From: Calothrix sp. NIES-4101
GTDB lineage: Bacteria > Cyanobacteriota > Cyanobacteriia > Cyanobacteriales > Nostocaceae
NCBI GenBank assembly: GCA_004296455.1
Contig: AP018280.1
Span: forward strand, 2,294,001 to 2,358,000
Reading direction: 5' to 3'
DNA: 64,000 nt
Under the pieces are notes generated by a model. That model worked only from the letters and a program-made list of their open reading frames with translations. It searched no databases and was not told the DNA's origin. This document shows positions 1-9,296 of the stretch, piece after piece. The translations under genes were made by a program, and so were the position numbers. Each line of letters opens with the position of its first letter. Positions within the stretch are counted from its first letter, which is position 1.

Positions 1-41
1 TGGTTGTACAAGAATTAAGTTTTCTTTAGAAAAATTCACCT

Positions 42-764
42 ATGTCGTTGATGCTACCAACTTGGTTGACTCCTAGTCATTTTTTCATGCTGGGATTACA
101 AATATTATTTGCGATCGCTCACAGTGGGGGGGCTGCACTGCGTCCTTGGGCAGAAAAATACATTGGCGCAAGGCTATATCGCATTATCTTTGCCTTAGTC
201 AGTTTGCCATTGGCTGTCATCTTGATTATTTACTTTTTTAATCACCGTTATGATGGTTTGCAACTTTGGCAAGTCCAAGGACTAGTGGGGATGCAAACTT
301 TTGTTTGGGTGCTGTCAGCAATTTCGTTTTTCTTTTTATATCCTGCTACCTTCAATCTACTAGAAATCGCCGCCATTCAAAAGCCCCAAGTTCATCTCTA
401 CGAAACTGGGATAATTCGCATTACACGACATCCACAAATGGTAGGACAAATTATGTGGTGTATTGCTCACACTCTATGGCTCGGCACAACATTTACTTTA
501 GTGACATCATTCGGTTTAATTTTGCACCATTTGTTTGGGGTTTGGCATGGGGACAGGAGATTACTCGCTCGCTATGGCGACGGCTTTGCATCTGTCAAAG
601 AACGTACTAGTATAATTCCCTTCCTTGCAGTTTTTGATGGTCGTCAGTCTTTGAAATGGCAAGAATTTCTCCGTCCTGCCTATTTTGGCGTGACTGTATT
701 TGTTTTGTTATTGTGGTGGTTGCACCCCCTACTAATGCAGTCAACTAGTAAAATACAATTATGA
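42..764 (+). CDS. NnrU / 15-cis-zeta-carotene isomerase-like membrane protein
   Basis: A 240-residue integral membrane protein of the NnrU family, which includes the plant haem-dependent isomerase Z-ISO. Hydrophobic segments lie near residues 14-30, 46-66, 84-104, 138-165 and 213-232. Candidate haem-ligand histidines are H27 in an AHSGG context, H130 in the RHPQ motif, H162/H163 and H169. NnrU proteins were first linked to nitric-oxide respiration, and cyanobacterial members are often proposed to act in carotenoid isomerisation. No other carotenoid gene lies nearby, so the substrate is inference. The ATG at 42 begins a complete N-terminus. The downstream gene is 394 bases away and need not be co-transcribed. 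Confidence 0.75.
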   Translation: MSLMLPTWLTPSHFFMLGLQILFAIAHSGGAALRPWAEKYIGARLYRIIFALVSLPLAVILIIYFFNHRYDGLQLWQVQGLVGMQTFVWVLSAISFFFLYPATFNLLEIAAIQKPQVHLYETGIIRITRHPQMVGQIMWCIAHTLWLGTTFTLVTSFGLILHHLFGVWHGDRRLLARYGDGFASVKERTSIIPFLAVFDGRQSLKWQEFLRPAYFGVTVFVLLLWWLHPLLMQSTSKIQL

Positions 765-1158
765 ATCTGACACAAATAAGCTTGACAGCCGTTACTGAAA
801 GTAGTTTTTTAGCAATTTCTTTTCAGCAATTGCAGCAGAATCAATGTAGGATGAATTGAAGTAGCTATCAGTCAGGGATCGCTTTCGGTTCGTTTGCTCG
901 GTTGCTTTTAATTGAGAACAACCACTACACATTGGTTGGAAATCAGCCGAAAAGTACGATTATCTATAGGATTTTCCGTAGGCGATCGCGCTACTTCCGG
1001 TAATGGCAACAGTTTACGCATTAGAGAACTAATAGAGTTAAAATCAGCAAATTCTTCCCATTCATGAAATTGGTTCTCAAAAGCTGTTTTATTTACCTAC
1101 ACATTACTTCTACTGATAGCTACTTTGATATAAAAACCCTATAAGTCTCAGAGGCATC
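765..1158. other. Intergenic region with a possible minus-strand coding remnant
   Basis: No convincing gene lies here. On the minus strand an open frame runs from about 1101 down to a TAA at 908-910. Its translation looks protein-like (a WEEF segment near the start, LISNQ near the end), but it has no start codon at its 5' edge and only a short internal ATG. It could be a degraded gene or chance. A HIP1 octamer lies near 983-990. Confidence 0.25.
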
Positions 1159-1533
1159 ATGGTGTTGTCGGTTAGTGAGCGGACATTTACTCAAGAAGTT
1201 TTAGAATCTCCTGTTCCTGTTTTAGTAAATTTTGAAGCGCCTTGGTGCGGTTTGTGTCGCATCATCCATCCGTTACTATTACAGTTTAAAATCCAATGTC
1301 AAGAAGATATCAAACTAGTCAGAATTAATGCTGATGATAATTTCAAATTATCCAATAATTATCGACTCACATCTCTACCAACTTTGCTTCTGATTGAAAA
1401 TGGTCATGTCCGACAACGACTAGAGGGATTTCGCGGGCGAGATGACTTGTTATTGGCTTTAGAAGCCATCAAAACTTCCTACATCAAATATCCCCAGAGA
1501 TATAACCAGCCAATACTTACAAATGTGGAATAA
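1159..1533 (+). CDS. Thioredoxin-like protein with a CGLC active site
   Basis: A 124-residue cytosolic thioredoxin-fold protein. The active site reads WCGLC (C30 and C33) instead of the usual WCGPC. The cis-proline of the fold is seen in the SLPTL segment (P74). The expected beta-alpha order is intact, with a charged extension of about 20 residues after the fold. Both redox cysteines are present, so disulfide reductase activity is likely. Replacing proline by leucine between the cysteines normally shifts the redox potential, so this is probably a specialised paralogue and not the main TrxA. A GAGG box lies about five bases upstream of the ATG. The gene appears to be monocistronic. Confidence 0.85.
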   Translation: MVLSVSERTFTQEVLESPVPVLVNFEAPWCGLCRIIHPLLLQFKIQCQEDIKLVRINADDNFKLSNNYRLTSLPTLLLIENGHVRQRLEGFRGRDDLLLALEAIKTSYIKYPQRYNQPILTNVE

Positions 1534-1646
1534 TTCTTAGACACCATAGAGTAGATGTGGCAAAAAATGTCTAGATTTTCTTGCATTTATCCTAGACTCT
1601 GAGGTTAGGAATAGATATTTTCATCCAGTCCTCTTGCCTCTAATAG

Positions 1647-1713
1647 AAACCGCAGAACTGCGACTGCTGGTATGAGAGTCATACTGTGTGTCGCATTTTT
1701 ATCTCTGCGGTTT
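1647..1713. ncRNA. Candidate structured RNA: three stacked helices
   Basis: Three nested inverted repeats share one axis. The outer arms 1647-1656 and 1704-1713 (AAACCGCAGA and TCTGCGGTTT) pair over 10 bp without mismatch. The middle arms 1659-1664 and 1690-1695 (TGCGAC and GTCGCA) pair over 6 bp. The inner arms 1670-1675 and 1679-1684 (GTATGA and TCATAC) pair over 6 bp around a GAG loop. This could be a small RNA, a processed leader or trailer element, or an unusual terminator for the upstream gene. Both strands would fold equally well, so orientation is unknown. I cannot assign it to a known family. Confidence 0.35.
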
Positions 1714-2280
1714 TCATAATCAACTCAAACATCGTAAATTCATTTAGTTGTCCTCAAAATAAAAATAATTAACTTTAGTCCTCTTGCTCACCCATGCTTT
1801 CCAGACTCGAGAAATATTCCCAAAGAAAATAGTAATATTTGAGTAATATTTTTTGCTTAAATTCTGACTGGAATTCACAGAACACGAGACTGGAGAATGT
1901 TCTCAATAATGATTTTATTTTCATTTACAGTCAGCATAAACTAGTAATTCATAATGAAAAGTATTAGCAATTACTCCGAGAAAAAGCATAAAGATGCCAT
2001 ACCAAGCGACAAATCATGAGTTAAGTTTGAAATAGATTTATGAGTCATTTGTGATTTCTGAGGCAAGTTTTGAGTGTGCCGAAGCCTTTTGTGATGGGAA
2101 ACAACAAGTTGCGTCTTGATGCTGTACAGGACTCAATATTTCCGGTTTTCATGCAGCATCCTATCAGGGTAGCAACTTCAGTTTACTTTGCACTCAAGGC
2201 TACGCAAAAGCGAGAAAGAAAAGCCACTACAGGATACAGTACAAAATCTGGTTCAGAATCTAAAAGCAAGCTTAACGACT

Positions 2281-2302
2281 CCACACGAAACTGTTCGGGT
2301 GG
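2281..2302 (+). promoter_or_regulatory. Hairpin in the ndhF leader
   Basis: The arms CCACACGAA (2281-2289) and TTCGGGTGG (2294-2302) pair with one mismatch around a 4-base ACTG loop, 84 bases before the ndhF ATG. A short T-rich stretch follows. It could be a leader structure, a processing site or an attenuator. Confidence 0.3.
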
Positions 2303-2386
2303 GGTATTTTATGCTAGAAGGTGTGTGTCACAATTATTAACAGTTCCGACAACTTAATCAAGAAATCTATAAAGTAGGCGTCAGTG

Positions 2387-4471
2387 ATGGAAGTAATCTA
2401 TCAGTATGCCTGGCTAATTCCGGTACTCCCACTGCTTGGGGCAATGCTGGTCGGGCTAGGATTAATCTCATTGAATCAGGTGACAAATCGTCTGCGACAG
2501 CTTAATGCCGCATTAATCATCTCGCTGATGGGCATGGCGATGGGACTATCGATCGCCATATTGTGGAGCCAAATTCAAGGACACCCACCCTACACCCATA
2601 TCTTTGAATGGGCTTCAGCAGGTAATTTTCACCTCAGCATGGGCTACACGATTGACCATCTGACAGCCATGATGTTGGTCGTTGTCACGACCGTAGCTTT
2701 TTTGGTAATGATATATACCGATGGCTACATGTCACATGACCCAGGTTATGTCCGATTTTATTCTTACCTCAGCTTATTCGGTTCATCGATGCTGGGGTTA
2801 GTAATTAGCCCAAACCTAGTCCAGATTTATATTTTCTGGGAACTAGTAGGTATGTGTTCGTACTTGCTGGTTGGTTTTTGGTACGATCGCAAAGCCGCAG
2901 CCGATGCCTGCCAAAAGGCTTTTGTCACTAACCGTGTTGGTGACTTTGGTTTGCTTTTAGGGATTTTGGGGCTATTTTGGGCGACAGGAAGCTTCGAGTT
3001 TGATGTCATGGGCAGCAGGCTCGCGGAACTCGTACAAAATGGTTCGGTCAGCAATTTTCTCGCTATTCTGCTGGCAATTTTAGTCTTCCTGGGTCCAGTC
3101 GCAAAATCAGCACAATTTCCCCTCCATGTCTGGCTTCCAGATGCGATGGAAGGGCCAACACCGATTTCCGCTCTCATCCACGCCGCCACAATGGTTGCAG
3201 CAGGTGTATTCCTGGTAGCGCGGATGTATCCAGTATTTGAACATGTACCCGCAGCAATGAATGTGATTGCTTTTACGGGTGCATTTACAGCGTTTTTGGG
3301 AGCGACGATCGCAATTACCCAGAACGATATCAAGAAAGGCTTGGCTTACTCCACCATCTCCCAACTTGGCTACATGGTGATGGCGATGGGAGTAGGTGCA
3401 TATAGTGCCGGACTTTTCCACCTGATGACCCACGCTTACTTCAAAGCGATGTTGTTCTTAGGTTCGGGTTCGGTAATCCACGGTATGGAAGGTGTTGTAG
3501 GTCACAATCCTGCCCTGGCACAAGATATGCGATTAATGGGTGGATTACGGAAATACATGCCAGTTACCGGTTTTACATTCCTAATTGGTTGTTTGGCAAT
3601 TTCCGGTATCCCTCCGTTTGCTGGTTTCTGGTCGAAGGATGAAATTCTCGGTGCGGCATTTGCAGCTAACCCGTTATTGTGGTTTGTTGGCTATGCAACT
3701 GCTGGTATCACCGCATTTTATATGTTCCGTATGTATTTCTCCACCTTTGAGGGTGGATTCCGGGGTACAGATAAGAAAATCATTGAGAAACTTGAGAAAG
3801 CGGCAACCATTTTAGTTGCAGGGGAAGCGCCCGCACCTAACTTTGGTCCCGGAGCCATGAAGCAGGGCGAATTAGCGGCTACAGGTGGCGGACATCACGA
3901 TGATCATCACCACAGCAGCGAACCTCATGAGTCGCCTTGGACAATGACGCTACCTTTGGCAGTGTTGGCGATTCCTTCGATTTTGATTGGTTTGGTGGGT
4001 ACGCCCTTTGCCAACTACTTTGAGGAATTTATTTACTCCCCCAACGAAACCTTGGCGGAAGTCATGGAAAAAACTGCCGAATTTGACATTAACGAGTTTT
4101 ATGTCATGGCAGGTAGTTCGGTGGGTATTTCCTTAATTGGGATTACTCTGGCTTCCTTGATGTACTTGATGAAGAAAATTGACCCCAGTGCGATCGCATC
4201 CCAAATCAAACCACTATACGAGCTTTCCCTCAATAAGTGGTATTTCGACGATATTTATCACAAAGTCTTTGTTTTGGGCTTGCGCCGTCTAGCTCGTCAA
4301 GTTATGGAAGTTGACTTCCGTGTTGTTGATGGTGCTGTTAACCTGACAGGTTTCTTTACCCTCGTCAGTGGCGAAGGTTTGAAATATATCGAAAATGGTC
4401 GCGCTCAGTTCTATGCCTTGATTGTGTTTGGTGCAGTTTTAGCATTAGTGATTATCTTTGGTGTCACTTGA
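2387..4471 (+). CDS. ndhF: NAD(P)H-quinone oxidoreductase subunit 5 (NdhF)
   Basis: A 694-residue polytopic thylakoid protein, the large proton-pumping antiporter-like subunit of the NDH-1 complex that passes electrons from ferredoxin to plastoquinone. The central Proton_antipo_M domain is clear, with the motifs VGMCSYLL, GPVAKSAQFPLHVWLPDAMEGPTP and SALIHAATMVAAGV. A His-rich loop (around residues 505-515) precedes the C-terminal domain, which carries the long lateral helix expected of NdhF. A GTG lies one codon upstream at 2384, but the ATG at 2387 gives the usual MEVIYQ start. Pairing with ndhD downstream fits an NdhF1/NdhD1 module of NDH-1L, used in respiration and cyclic electron flow. 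Assigning the F1 subtype rests on this neighbour. Confidence 0.95.
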   Translation: MEVIYQYAWLIPVLPLLGAMLVGLGLISLNQVTNRLRQLNAALIISLMGMAMGLSIAILWSQIQGHPPYTHIFEWASAGNFHLSMGYTIDHLTAMMLVVVTTVAFLVMIYTDGYMSHDPGYVRFYSYLSLFGSSMLGLVISPNLVQIYIFWELVGMCSYLLVGFWYDRKAAADACQKAFVTNRVGDFGLLLGILGLFWATGSFEFDVMGSRLAELVQNGSVSNFLAILLAILVFLGPVAKSAQFPLHVWLPDAMEGPTPISALIHAATMVAAGVFLVARMYPVFEHVPAAMNVIAFTGAFTAFLGATIAITQNDIKKGLAYSTISQLGYMVMAMGVGAYSAGLFHLMTHAYFKAMLFLGSGSVIHGMEGVVGHNPALAQDMRLMGGLRKYMPVTGFTFLIGCLAISGIPPFAGFWSKDEILGAAFAANPLLWFVGYATAGITAFYMFRMYFSTFEGGFRGTDKKIIEKLEKAATILVAGEAPAPNFGPGAMKQGELAATGGGHHDDHHHSSEPHESPWTMTLPLAVLAIPSILIGLVGTPFANYFEEFIYSPNETLAEVMEKTAEFDINEFYVMAGSSVGISLIGITLASLMYLMKKIDPSAIASQIKPLYELSLNKWYFDDIYHKVFVLGLRRLARQVMEVDFRVVDGAVNLTGFFTLVSGEGLKYIENGRAQFYALIVFGAVLALVIIFGVT

Positions 4472-4503
4472 TTCAGCATTTTTCTGCCCAAAAAAATAAA
4501 TTT

Positions 4504-4528
4504 AAGCTTGCTTCAGCAGGCTTTTTTT
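4504..4528 (+). terminator. Rho-independent-type terminator after ndhF
   Basis: Arms AAGCTTGCT (4504-4512) and AGCAGGCTT (4515-4523) form a 9-bp stem with one T-G wobble and a 2-base loop, followed by a run of T to 4528. It lies 33 bases after the ndhF stop, so ndhD probably has its own promoter in the rest of the gap (4529-4799), or is reached by partial read-through. Confidence 0.75.
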
Positions 4529-4799
4529 ATTACTTGATATTCCAGAAGGCAATCGCCAGCAAATTGGTTTCCCCAAGCAGTTGAGCAAAACTAGGAAAAT
4601 ATTTCTGGGGTAAGATGTATTTTCCTGCAAAAAGTTAATAATAATTAACTAAACTCAGAAGTAAAACTCCAACTACCTTCACATATTTTTATTTTTATTA
4701 AATCAACCTAATAAACAAGACCAAAACGACAAAAAACTGCTAGTAAATAGCTAGTGGATGATAGCCGAACTTCATTATTCGTTACTAAAATAATTTCCG

Positions 4800-6377
4800 A
4801 TGAATACAGCTAATTTTCCGTGGCTGACAACGATAATTCTCCTGCCCATTGTGGCATCGTTAATAGTACCCATCATCCCGGATAAAGACGGCAAAACGGT
4901 GCGTTGGTTCGCTTTAATAGTTGGACTCATTGATTTTGCACTCATAGTTTGCGCGTTTTACACCGGATATGACTTTGCCAATCCAGATTTACAGTTGTTT
5001 GAAAGCTACCCTTGGGTGCCGCAACTGGGTTTAAATTGGTCGGTAGGGGCAGATGGTTTATCAATGCCTCTGATTGTTTTGACTGGATTCATTACAACGC
5101 TGGCAATTTTAGCAGCTTGGCCCGTGACACTGAAGCCAAAACTCTTCTATTTCTTGATTTTGGCAATGTACGGCGGACAAATTGCCGTTTTTGCAGTCCA
5201 GGACATGCTGTTGTTTTTCCTTGTCTGGGAACTCGAACTAGTACCTGTTTACTTTTTGCTATCGATTTGGGGCGGTAAAAAACGCCAGTACGCAGCCACC
5301 AAGTTTATTTTGTATACAGCAGGTGGCTCGTTGTTTATCCTGCTGGGTGCATTGACAATGGGCTTCTATGGCAATACTGTCACATTTGATATGCAGGCGC
5401 TCGCTGCTAAAGACATTGCCCTGAACCTACAATTATTGCTCTATGGTGGGTTTTTGATTGCCTATGCGGTTAAATTACCCATTATTCCCCTCCACACCTG
5501 GCTACCTGATGCCCATGGCGAAGCAACAGCCCCTGTCCACATGCTGCTGGCTGGTATTCTCCTGAAAATGGGTGGATATGCCTTAATTCGCATGAATGCT
5601 CAAATGCTCCCCGATGCTCATGCTTATTTTGCGCCTGTGCTGGTGATATTGGGGGTAGTAAATATCATCTATGCCGCATTAACATCATTTGCCCAGCGTA
5701 ACCTCAAACGCAAAATCGCCTACTCATCAATCTCCCACATGGGATTTGTCACCATTGGTATTGCTTCCTTCACCGATTTGGGATTGAGTGGAGCTGTATT
5801 ACAAATGGTATCCCACGGTTTAATTGGGGCAAGCTTGTTCTTCCTGGTTGGGGCAACGTACGATCGCACCCACACCCTGATGTTAGATGAAATGGGTGGT
5901 GTTGGTAAGCGAATGCAAAAGATTTTTGCGATGTTTACCACCTGTTCGATGGCATCTTTAGCATTACCGGGGATGAGCGGTTTCGTCGCCGAGTTAATGA
6001 TATTTGTAGGTTTTGCGACTAGCGATGCTTATAGTCCGACGTTTAAAGTCATTGTCGTCTTTTTAATGGCGATCGGTGTTATTCTCACACCAATTTACTT
6101 GTTATCAATGCTCCGGGAAATTTTCTACGGGCAAGAAAACGAAGAATTAGTAGCCCATCAAGCACTCATTGATGCTGAACCTCGCGAAGTCTTCATTATT
6201 GCTTGTCTGTTAATCCCCATCATTGGTATTGGTTTATATCCAAAAATCTTGACTCAAGTGTACGATTCCACTACCGTACAACTCACGGCTAGATTGCGGG
6301 ATTCCGTACCAACGATTGCGGCGAAAAATACAAGTAATACTTTGTCTTTGAGTGCGCCAGCGATTGGTTTTAAGTAG
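4800..6377 (+). CDS. ndhD1: NAD(P)H-quinone oxidoreductase subunit 4 (NdhD1)
   Basis: A 525-residue polytopic NDH-1 membrane subunit with about fourteen hydrophobic segments. Diagnostic motifs include the membrane glutamate in [17 protein letters not shown], the lysine-containing segment [22 protein letters not shown], and [15 protein letters not shown]. It works with NdhF as a proton channel in plastoquinone reduction. Length and motif order match the NdhD1/D2 type and not the CO2-uptake types NdhD3/D4, consistent with the neighbouring ndhF. No strong Shine-Dalgarno precedes the ATG at 4800. A 328-base gap containing a terminator separates it from ndhF. Confidence 0.93.
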   Translation: MNTANFPWLTTIILLPIVASLIVPIIPDKDGKTVRWFALIVGLIDFALIVCAFYTGYDFANPDLQLFESYPWVPQLGLNWSVGADGLSMPLIVLTGFITTLAILAAWPVTLKPKLFYFLILAMYGGQIAVFAVQDMLLFFLVWELELVPVYFLLSIWGGKKRQYAATKFILYTAGGSLFILLGALTMGFYGNTVTFDMQALAAKDIALNLQLLLYGGFLIAYAVKLPIIPLHTWLPDAHGEATAPVHMLLAGILLKMGGYALIRMNAQMLPDAHAYFAPVLVILGVVNIIYAALTSFAQRNLKRKIAYSSISHMGFVTIGIASFTDLGLSGAVLQMVSHGLIGASLFFLVGATYDRTHTLMLDEMGGVGKRMQKIFAMFTTCSMASLALPGMSGFVAELMIFVGFATSDAYSPTFKVIVVFLMAIGVILTPIYLLSMLREIFYGQENEELVAHQALIDAEPREVFIIACLLIPIIGIGLYPKILTQVYDSTTVQLTARLRDSVPTIAAKNTSNTLSLSAPAIGFK

Positions 6378-6404
6378 TTCCCAAATTTAGTTACATAGAA
6401 CTGT

Positions 6405-6438
6405 AGACGCGGTAGATATCTATCGCGTCTTTAATTTT
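6405..6438 (+). terminator. Terminator-like hairpin after ndhD1
   Basis: A near-perfect 26-base palindrome at 6405-6430 (outer arms AGACGCG and CGCGTCT, inner TAGATATCTA, one G-T wobble) is followed by a T-rich tail. It begins 28 bases after the ndhD1 stop. Confidence 0.65.
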
Positions 6439-7376
6439 ATTTTCTAGATGTCGCAGTCTCAATACTGATGATTGTATAGGTTGCTACAGAATTTCTTCAT
6501 TACCATATTTCTAGTAACCAATAATACTTTTTTAGGATATCTTAATAATGCCTCTGCCTAAATGGCAACATCTCGTACTTGTACTTAGTTATCTTCAGTT
6601 ATTAGTCAAGCGATTTTGGGATTTACTTTAGGGTTGTGAATTGGAATCAGTGTTTTTATGGCTGGCAACTGTAAAAGAGATTGAGTTCTAATTCAATGAA
6701 GATGGGATTAGGGTGAATCTACTGTACTTGGTAATTTATGTCACAAATCCAGCGATTACTTGTCTAAAATCGTGCAGATTACTGACTGATTCTGGTGTAT
6801 TTTGATCTTGAATAGCCGCCCTTATTATTTTAAAAAGTAATATTTAGAGCTATAAATATCCAGCGATCGCAATCTGCACTGAATTACACATATGATATAG
6901 CTGTAATTTAGACTAGGTTTAGATGTTACTTGCCATTTACAACCGCACAGGAAACTACAAAAATCTATTGCTCAATACTAAAAAACCGTTTAATGTTGCG
7001 ATAGTTTACGTAAATGTATCCTTAACAACAGATGAGTGTGAATTATTGTGCTATTTGTAGCTTTTCCGTGGTTGACAAGTACTCATTCTGAGTTAGTCTT
7101 AAGGCTGATTCAAATAAGTAAAATCACCACCTATCACGACAGAGAAAGCATAAAGATAAACTTAAAGCTTAAACATCCTGTCCGATATATTGAGTCGTTA
7201 AAGTGAATTGTTTGATACGGCAACAAAAATCCCTATAGACTACTTTAAGCAAGTAGTTAGCCTGGGAAATCCGAAATCTCTAGAATTTGTACTGTTTAGT
7301 TTACAATACCAGTTCATGAGAGAATCTAAAGAAAATATAAAGTACACCGTTTGCATGTGGTGTTAGGAGGACATAA
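6439..7376. other. About 940 bases without a recognised gene
   Basis: AT-rich, with a HIP1 octamer near 6863-6870. The only small open frame noticed (27 codons from 6548) has no recognisable features. The right end must hold the promoter and leader of the small gene at 7377, which has a strong ribosome binding site. I see no repeats, tRNA or clear structured RNA. Confidence 0.4.
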
Positions 7377-7721
7377 GTGTTTCTGAGATTAGCCCAACAA
7401 CATAGACAATTCGTTCAAGACCTGGTCATGAACTTGCAAGCACTGGCAATAGTGCTGGAACGTCGCGGATATCCTGCGTCTTGTTATACCTGTGGCGACC
7501 AAATGAATAGTGCTTCATTTATGGTAAGTCTGGGGGAAAATCACTTAATTAGGTTCTTAGTATCTGATTATGGGATCACCTGGACAGAAATGCGTGATGA
7601 TCGCGAATTAATGAAATTAGAGGGAGCAGAAGCTGTAAATCAGTTACAAGAGCTAGCTAATATCGTTAAACATTCGATGCAAGTTAGTAATGGTAACAAA
7701 GCCCTTGCGAAAAGGCACTAA
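7377..7721 (+). CDS. Small uncharacterised protein, probably cytosolic
   Basis: A 114-residue soluble protein of unknown function. The GTG start at 7377 is fixed by a strong AGGAGG box at 7365-7370, six bases upstream. Residues 1-35 look helical. A CYTCGD segment carries two cysteines spaced CxxC (C37 and C40), and the centre (FMVSLGENHLIRFLVSDYG) looks like beta strands. A second helix ends the fold before a basic tail. The strong ribosome binding site and ordinary composition argue that the gene is real. It stands alone between two long gaps. I do not recognise a characterised family. Confidence 0.7.
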   Translation: MFLRLAQQHRQFVQDLVMNLQALAIVLERRGYPASCYTCGDQMNSASFMVSLGENHLIRFLVSDYGITWTEMRDDRELMKLEGAEAVNQLQELANIVKHSMQVSNGNKALAKRH

Positions 7722-8182
7722 AAATCTGTATATTTACTGAAGTGCTGGAAAGTAAGGATAATGATTAAATGGCACTATTGGGAATCGCTAATTGCTAATC
7801 GCTAATTGGTATAAATATTGGGAAATATTAACCTATCTAGCTTTTAGTCTTTAGCTATTACCCTCTGAGTTAATTTTTGAGCAGGTATTATTTTCATTTT
7901 GCAAGGCTCAATTATTTGTGTTTCGGTATCAAAAGCCGACTGGTTGATTTCAACAGTGCTGTGGCTAAATAATTTCAAGTTTCTGTCGCACTGAGTGAGC
8001 AGGTGCCAATGTGGGGATAATTTTTTGAGTTGAATATTTGACTAAAGTGAGATTGCTCGCCACGTTACGCTCGCTCTGTTAAAGAATTTAATAGTTTCCA
8101 GGAATCACAGCCCTAAATTTCACCTTTCTTGTTATGCTATTTCAGGTGTCGTAGCTCACTTAGATAGCCTAAGCAGTTAAAG
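7722..8182. other. Gap with a short heptanucleotide array
   Basis: No gene seen. At 7786-7806 three consecutive heptamers read CGCTAAT, TGCTAAT, CGCTAAT. The remainder is AT-rich leader sequence of the thioesterase gene. Confidence 0.45.
7786..7806. repeat. Heptanucleotide tandem repeat, three units
   Basis: Three adjacent 7-base units with a single alternating first base (C, T, C). The 7-base periodicity matches the short tandem repeats known from heterocystous cyanobacteria and recurs at 35175, 35554 and 52961 with different unit sequences. Confidence 0.7.
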
Positions 8183-8671
8183 ATGTCTGAAGAAAAAACA
8201 AGTCAACACTCTTTACCAACCAGTGCAATTACCAGTTCTTCTGCTGCTACATTCGAGAATTGGTTTGAGTACCCTGTGCGCGTTCATCCACACCATACAG
8301 ACTATGCTGGTATTGTTTGGCATGGTACTTATTTAACTTGGTTGGAAGAGGCGAGAGTTGAATATTTGCGATCGCTTGGTGTCAACTTTGCTGATTTGGT
8401 TGCTTTAGGTTGCGATTTACCTGTTATCGATTTGTCAGTACGTTACCATCGCTCTCTACAGATGGGGATGACGGCAGTTCTCAAAACCCGGATGGATGAC
8501 TTGAAGGGGGTTCGCATCAATTGGGATTATGTGCTGGAATCGGAAGACAGGCAAGAATTATACATAACAGCTAGAGTTACTTTGGTGGCAGTGGATAGAG
8601 AACGTGGTAAGATTATGCGTCAACTTCCCGCCAATGTTAAAGATGCGCTGACAAAGGTAGTCCGTAATTAA
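8183..8671 (+). CDS. Acyl-CoA thioesterase of the 4-hydroxybenzoyl-CoA thioesterase (hotdog) family
   Basis: A 162-residue single hotdog-domain protein preceded by a low-complexity Ser/Thr-rich segment of about 27 residues. The family signature is clear: HTDYAGIVWHGTYLTWLEEAR, with the catalytic-type aspartate in TDYAG. Such enzymes hydrolyse acyl-CoA thioesters. In cyanobacteria one hotdog enzyme releases 1,4-dihydroxy-2-naphthoate for phylloquinone synthesis, but this sequence does not closely resemble the Synechocystis Slr0204 sequence as I recall it, so that role is not claimed. The substrate is unknown. The gene stands alone on the plus strand and faces the small membrane-protein gene. 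Confidence 0.8.
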   Translation: MSEEKTSQHSLPTSAITSSSAATFENWFEYPVRVHPHHTDYAGIVWHGTYLTWLEEARVEYLRSLGVNFADLVALGCDLPVIDLSVRYHRSLQMGMTAVLKTRMDDLKGVRINWDYVLESEDRQELYITARVTLVAVDRERGKIMRQLPANVKDALTKVVRN

Positions 8672-8867
8672 TAACTTAGGGACGTGCATTAAATTGTAGC
8701 GACTTGCGGAAAACAGCATTAAATATTTACGAAAACCAAATAATTCCCTACTTACCTTCTAGTGTTGGCTCTGTTAATCCTTTTATTCAGAATACTGGGA
8801 AAGTGCTAGAAGAGGGTTAAAGGGTTAGTATTTCTACTGTCCAAAAATTCTGGAAAGCTTGACTACG

Positions 8868-8905
8868 AGGAGAGTTGTTGCCTTCACAACTCGACAACAA
8901 CTCCT
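8868..8905. terminator. Hairpin between convergent genes
   Basis: Arms AGGAGAGTTGTTG (8868-8880) and CAACAACTCCT (8895-8905) pair with bulged bases around a 14-base loop. It touches the stop codon of the minus-strand gene. There is no strong T-run, so it may be a weak bidirectional terminator. Confidence 0.4.
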
Positions 8906-9102
8906 TATCGACTAGGTTGAGAAAATTGCCCTGGCATTTGCGTAATAAAGTTCCATATATCTTGCGGTTTAATGCCATAACCTACTTGTAGGAGAAAAAC
9001 CATCCCAGCAATTATCAATGCATTGAAGACAGTGGTTTTAATAATCTTGAGCAAAAATGTAAAAACCACCCAAGCAATGATTAATGCATAAACGAAAAGC
9101 AT
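8905..9102 (-). CDS. Small two-helix membrane protein, unknown function
   Basis: A 65-residue protein consisting almost wholly of two hydrophobic segments (about residues 3-19 and 26-42), followed by a short polar tail containing IKPQDIWNFI. An AGGA box lies about 11 bases upstream of the ATG. The pattern fits a small cyanobacterial inner- or thylakoid-membrane protein. I recognise no named family. It lies downstream of dxr on the same strand, but 190 bases and two hairpins separate them, so an operon is unlikely. Confidence 0.6.
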   Translation of the reverse strand: MLFVYALIIAWVVFTFLLKIIKTTVFNALIIAGMVFLLQVGYGIKPQDIWNFITQMPGQFSQPSR

Positions 9103-9260
9103 ATATGTTGATTTCCTTGATTAATAGTGCAAATCGGCTCTTAATTTAATTAATTTTCATAGCTAAATAATTACCCGTAGTTTAGCGTATCCATCGCAAC
9201 TGTAAAGCCTACGGGATAGTGTATCAAAAATATAATCTACAATCCAGTATCAAAACCTCA

Positions 9261-9283
9261 GAAACGTAGCAATGCTACGTTTC
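9261..9283 (-). terminator. Hairpin just downstream of dxr
   Basis: A perfect 11-bp inverted repeat (GAAACGTAGCA / TGCTACGTTTC) with a single central base lies 13 bases after the dxr stop on the minus strand. The following minus-strand bases are moderately T-rich. A second, looser inverted repeat (CCCGTAG/CTACGGG) lies at 9174-9215. Confidence 0.5.
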
Positions 9284-9296
9284 CATGATTGGTATT

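Larger units (their letters stand above)
1534..2386. other. Long gap between the thioredoxin gene and ndhF
   Basis: About 850 AT-rich bases. They contain an inverted repeat GTCTAG/CTAGAC near 1568-1595, the nested hairpin at 1647-1713, and a hairpin close to ndhF at 2281-2302. An open frame at 2070-2357 has no ribosome binding site and no recognisable similarity. The region most likely holds the ndhF promoter and leader, and possibly a small RNA. Confidence 0.4.

Noticed and set aside
2070-2357. 95-codon open frame ahead of ndhF
   Set aside because: No ribosome binding site, no recognisable domain and an odd Ser/Lys-rich composition. It overlaps the ndhF leader hairpin.
8183-8671. Naming the thioesterase as the phylloquinone DHNA-CoA hydrolase
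   Set aside because: It shares only the general hotdog signature with that enzyme, and no phylloquinone gene is adjacent.
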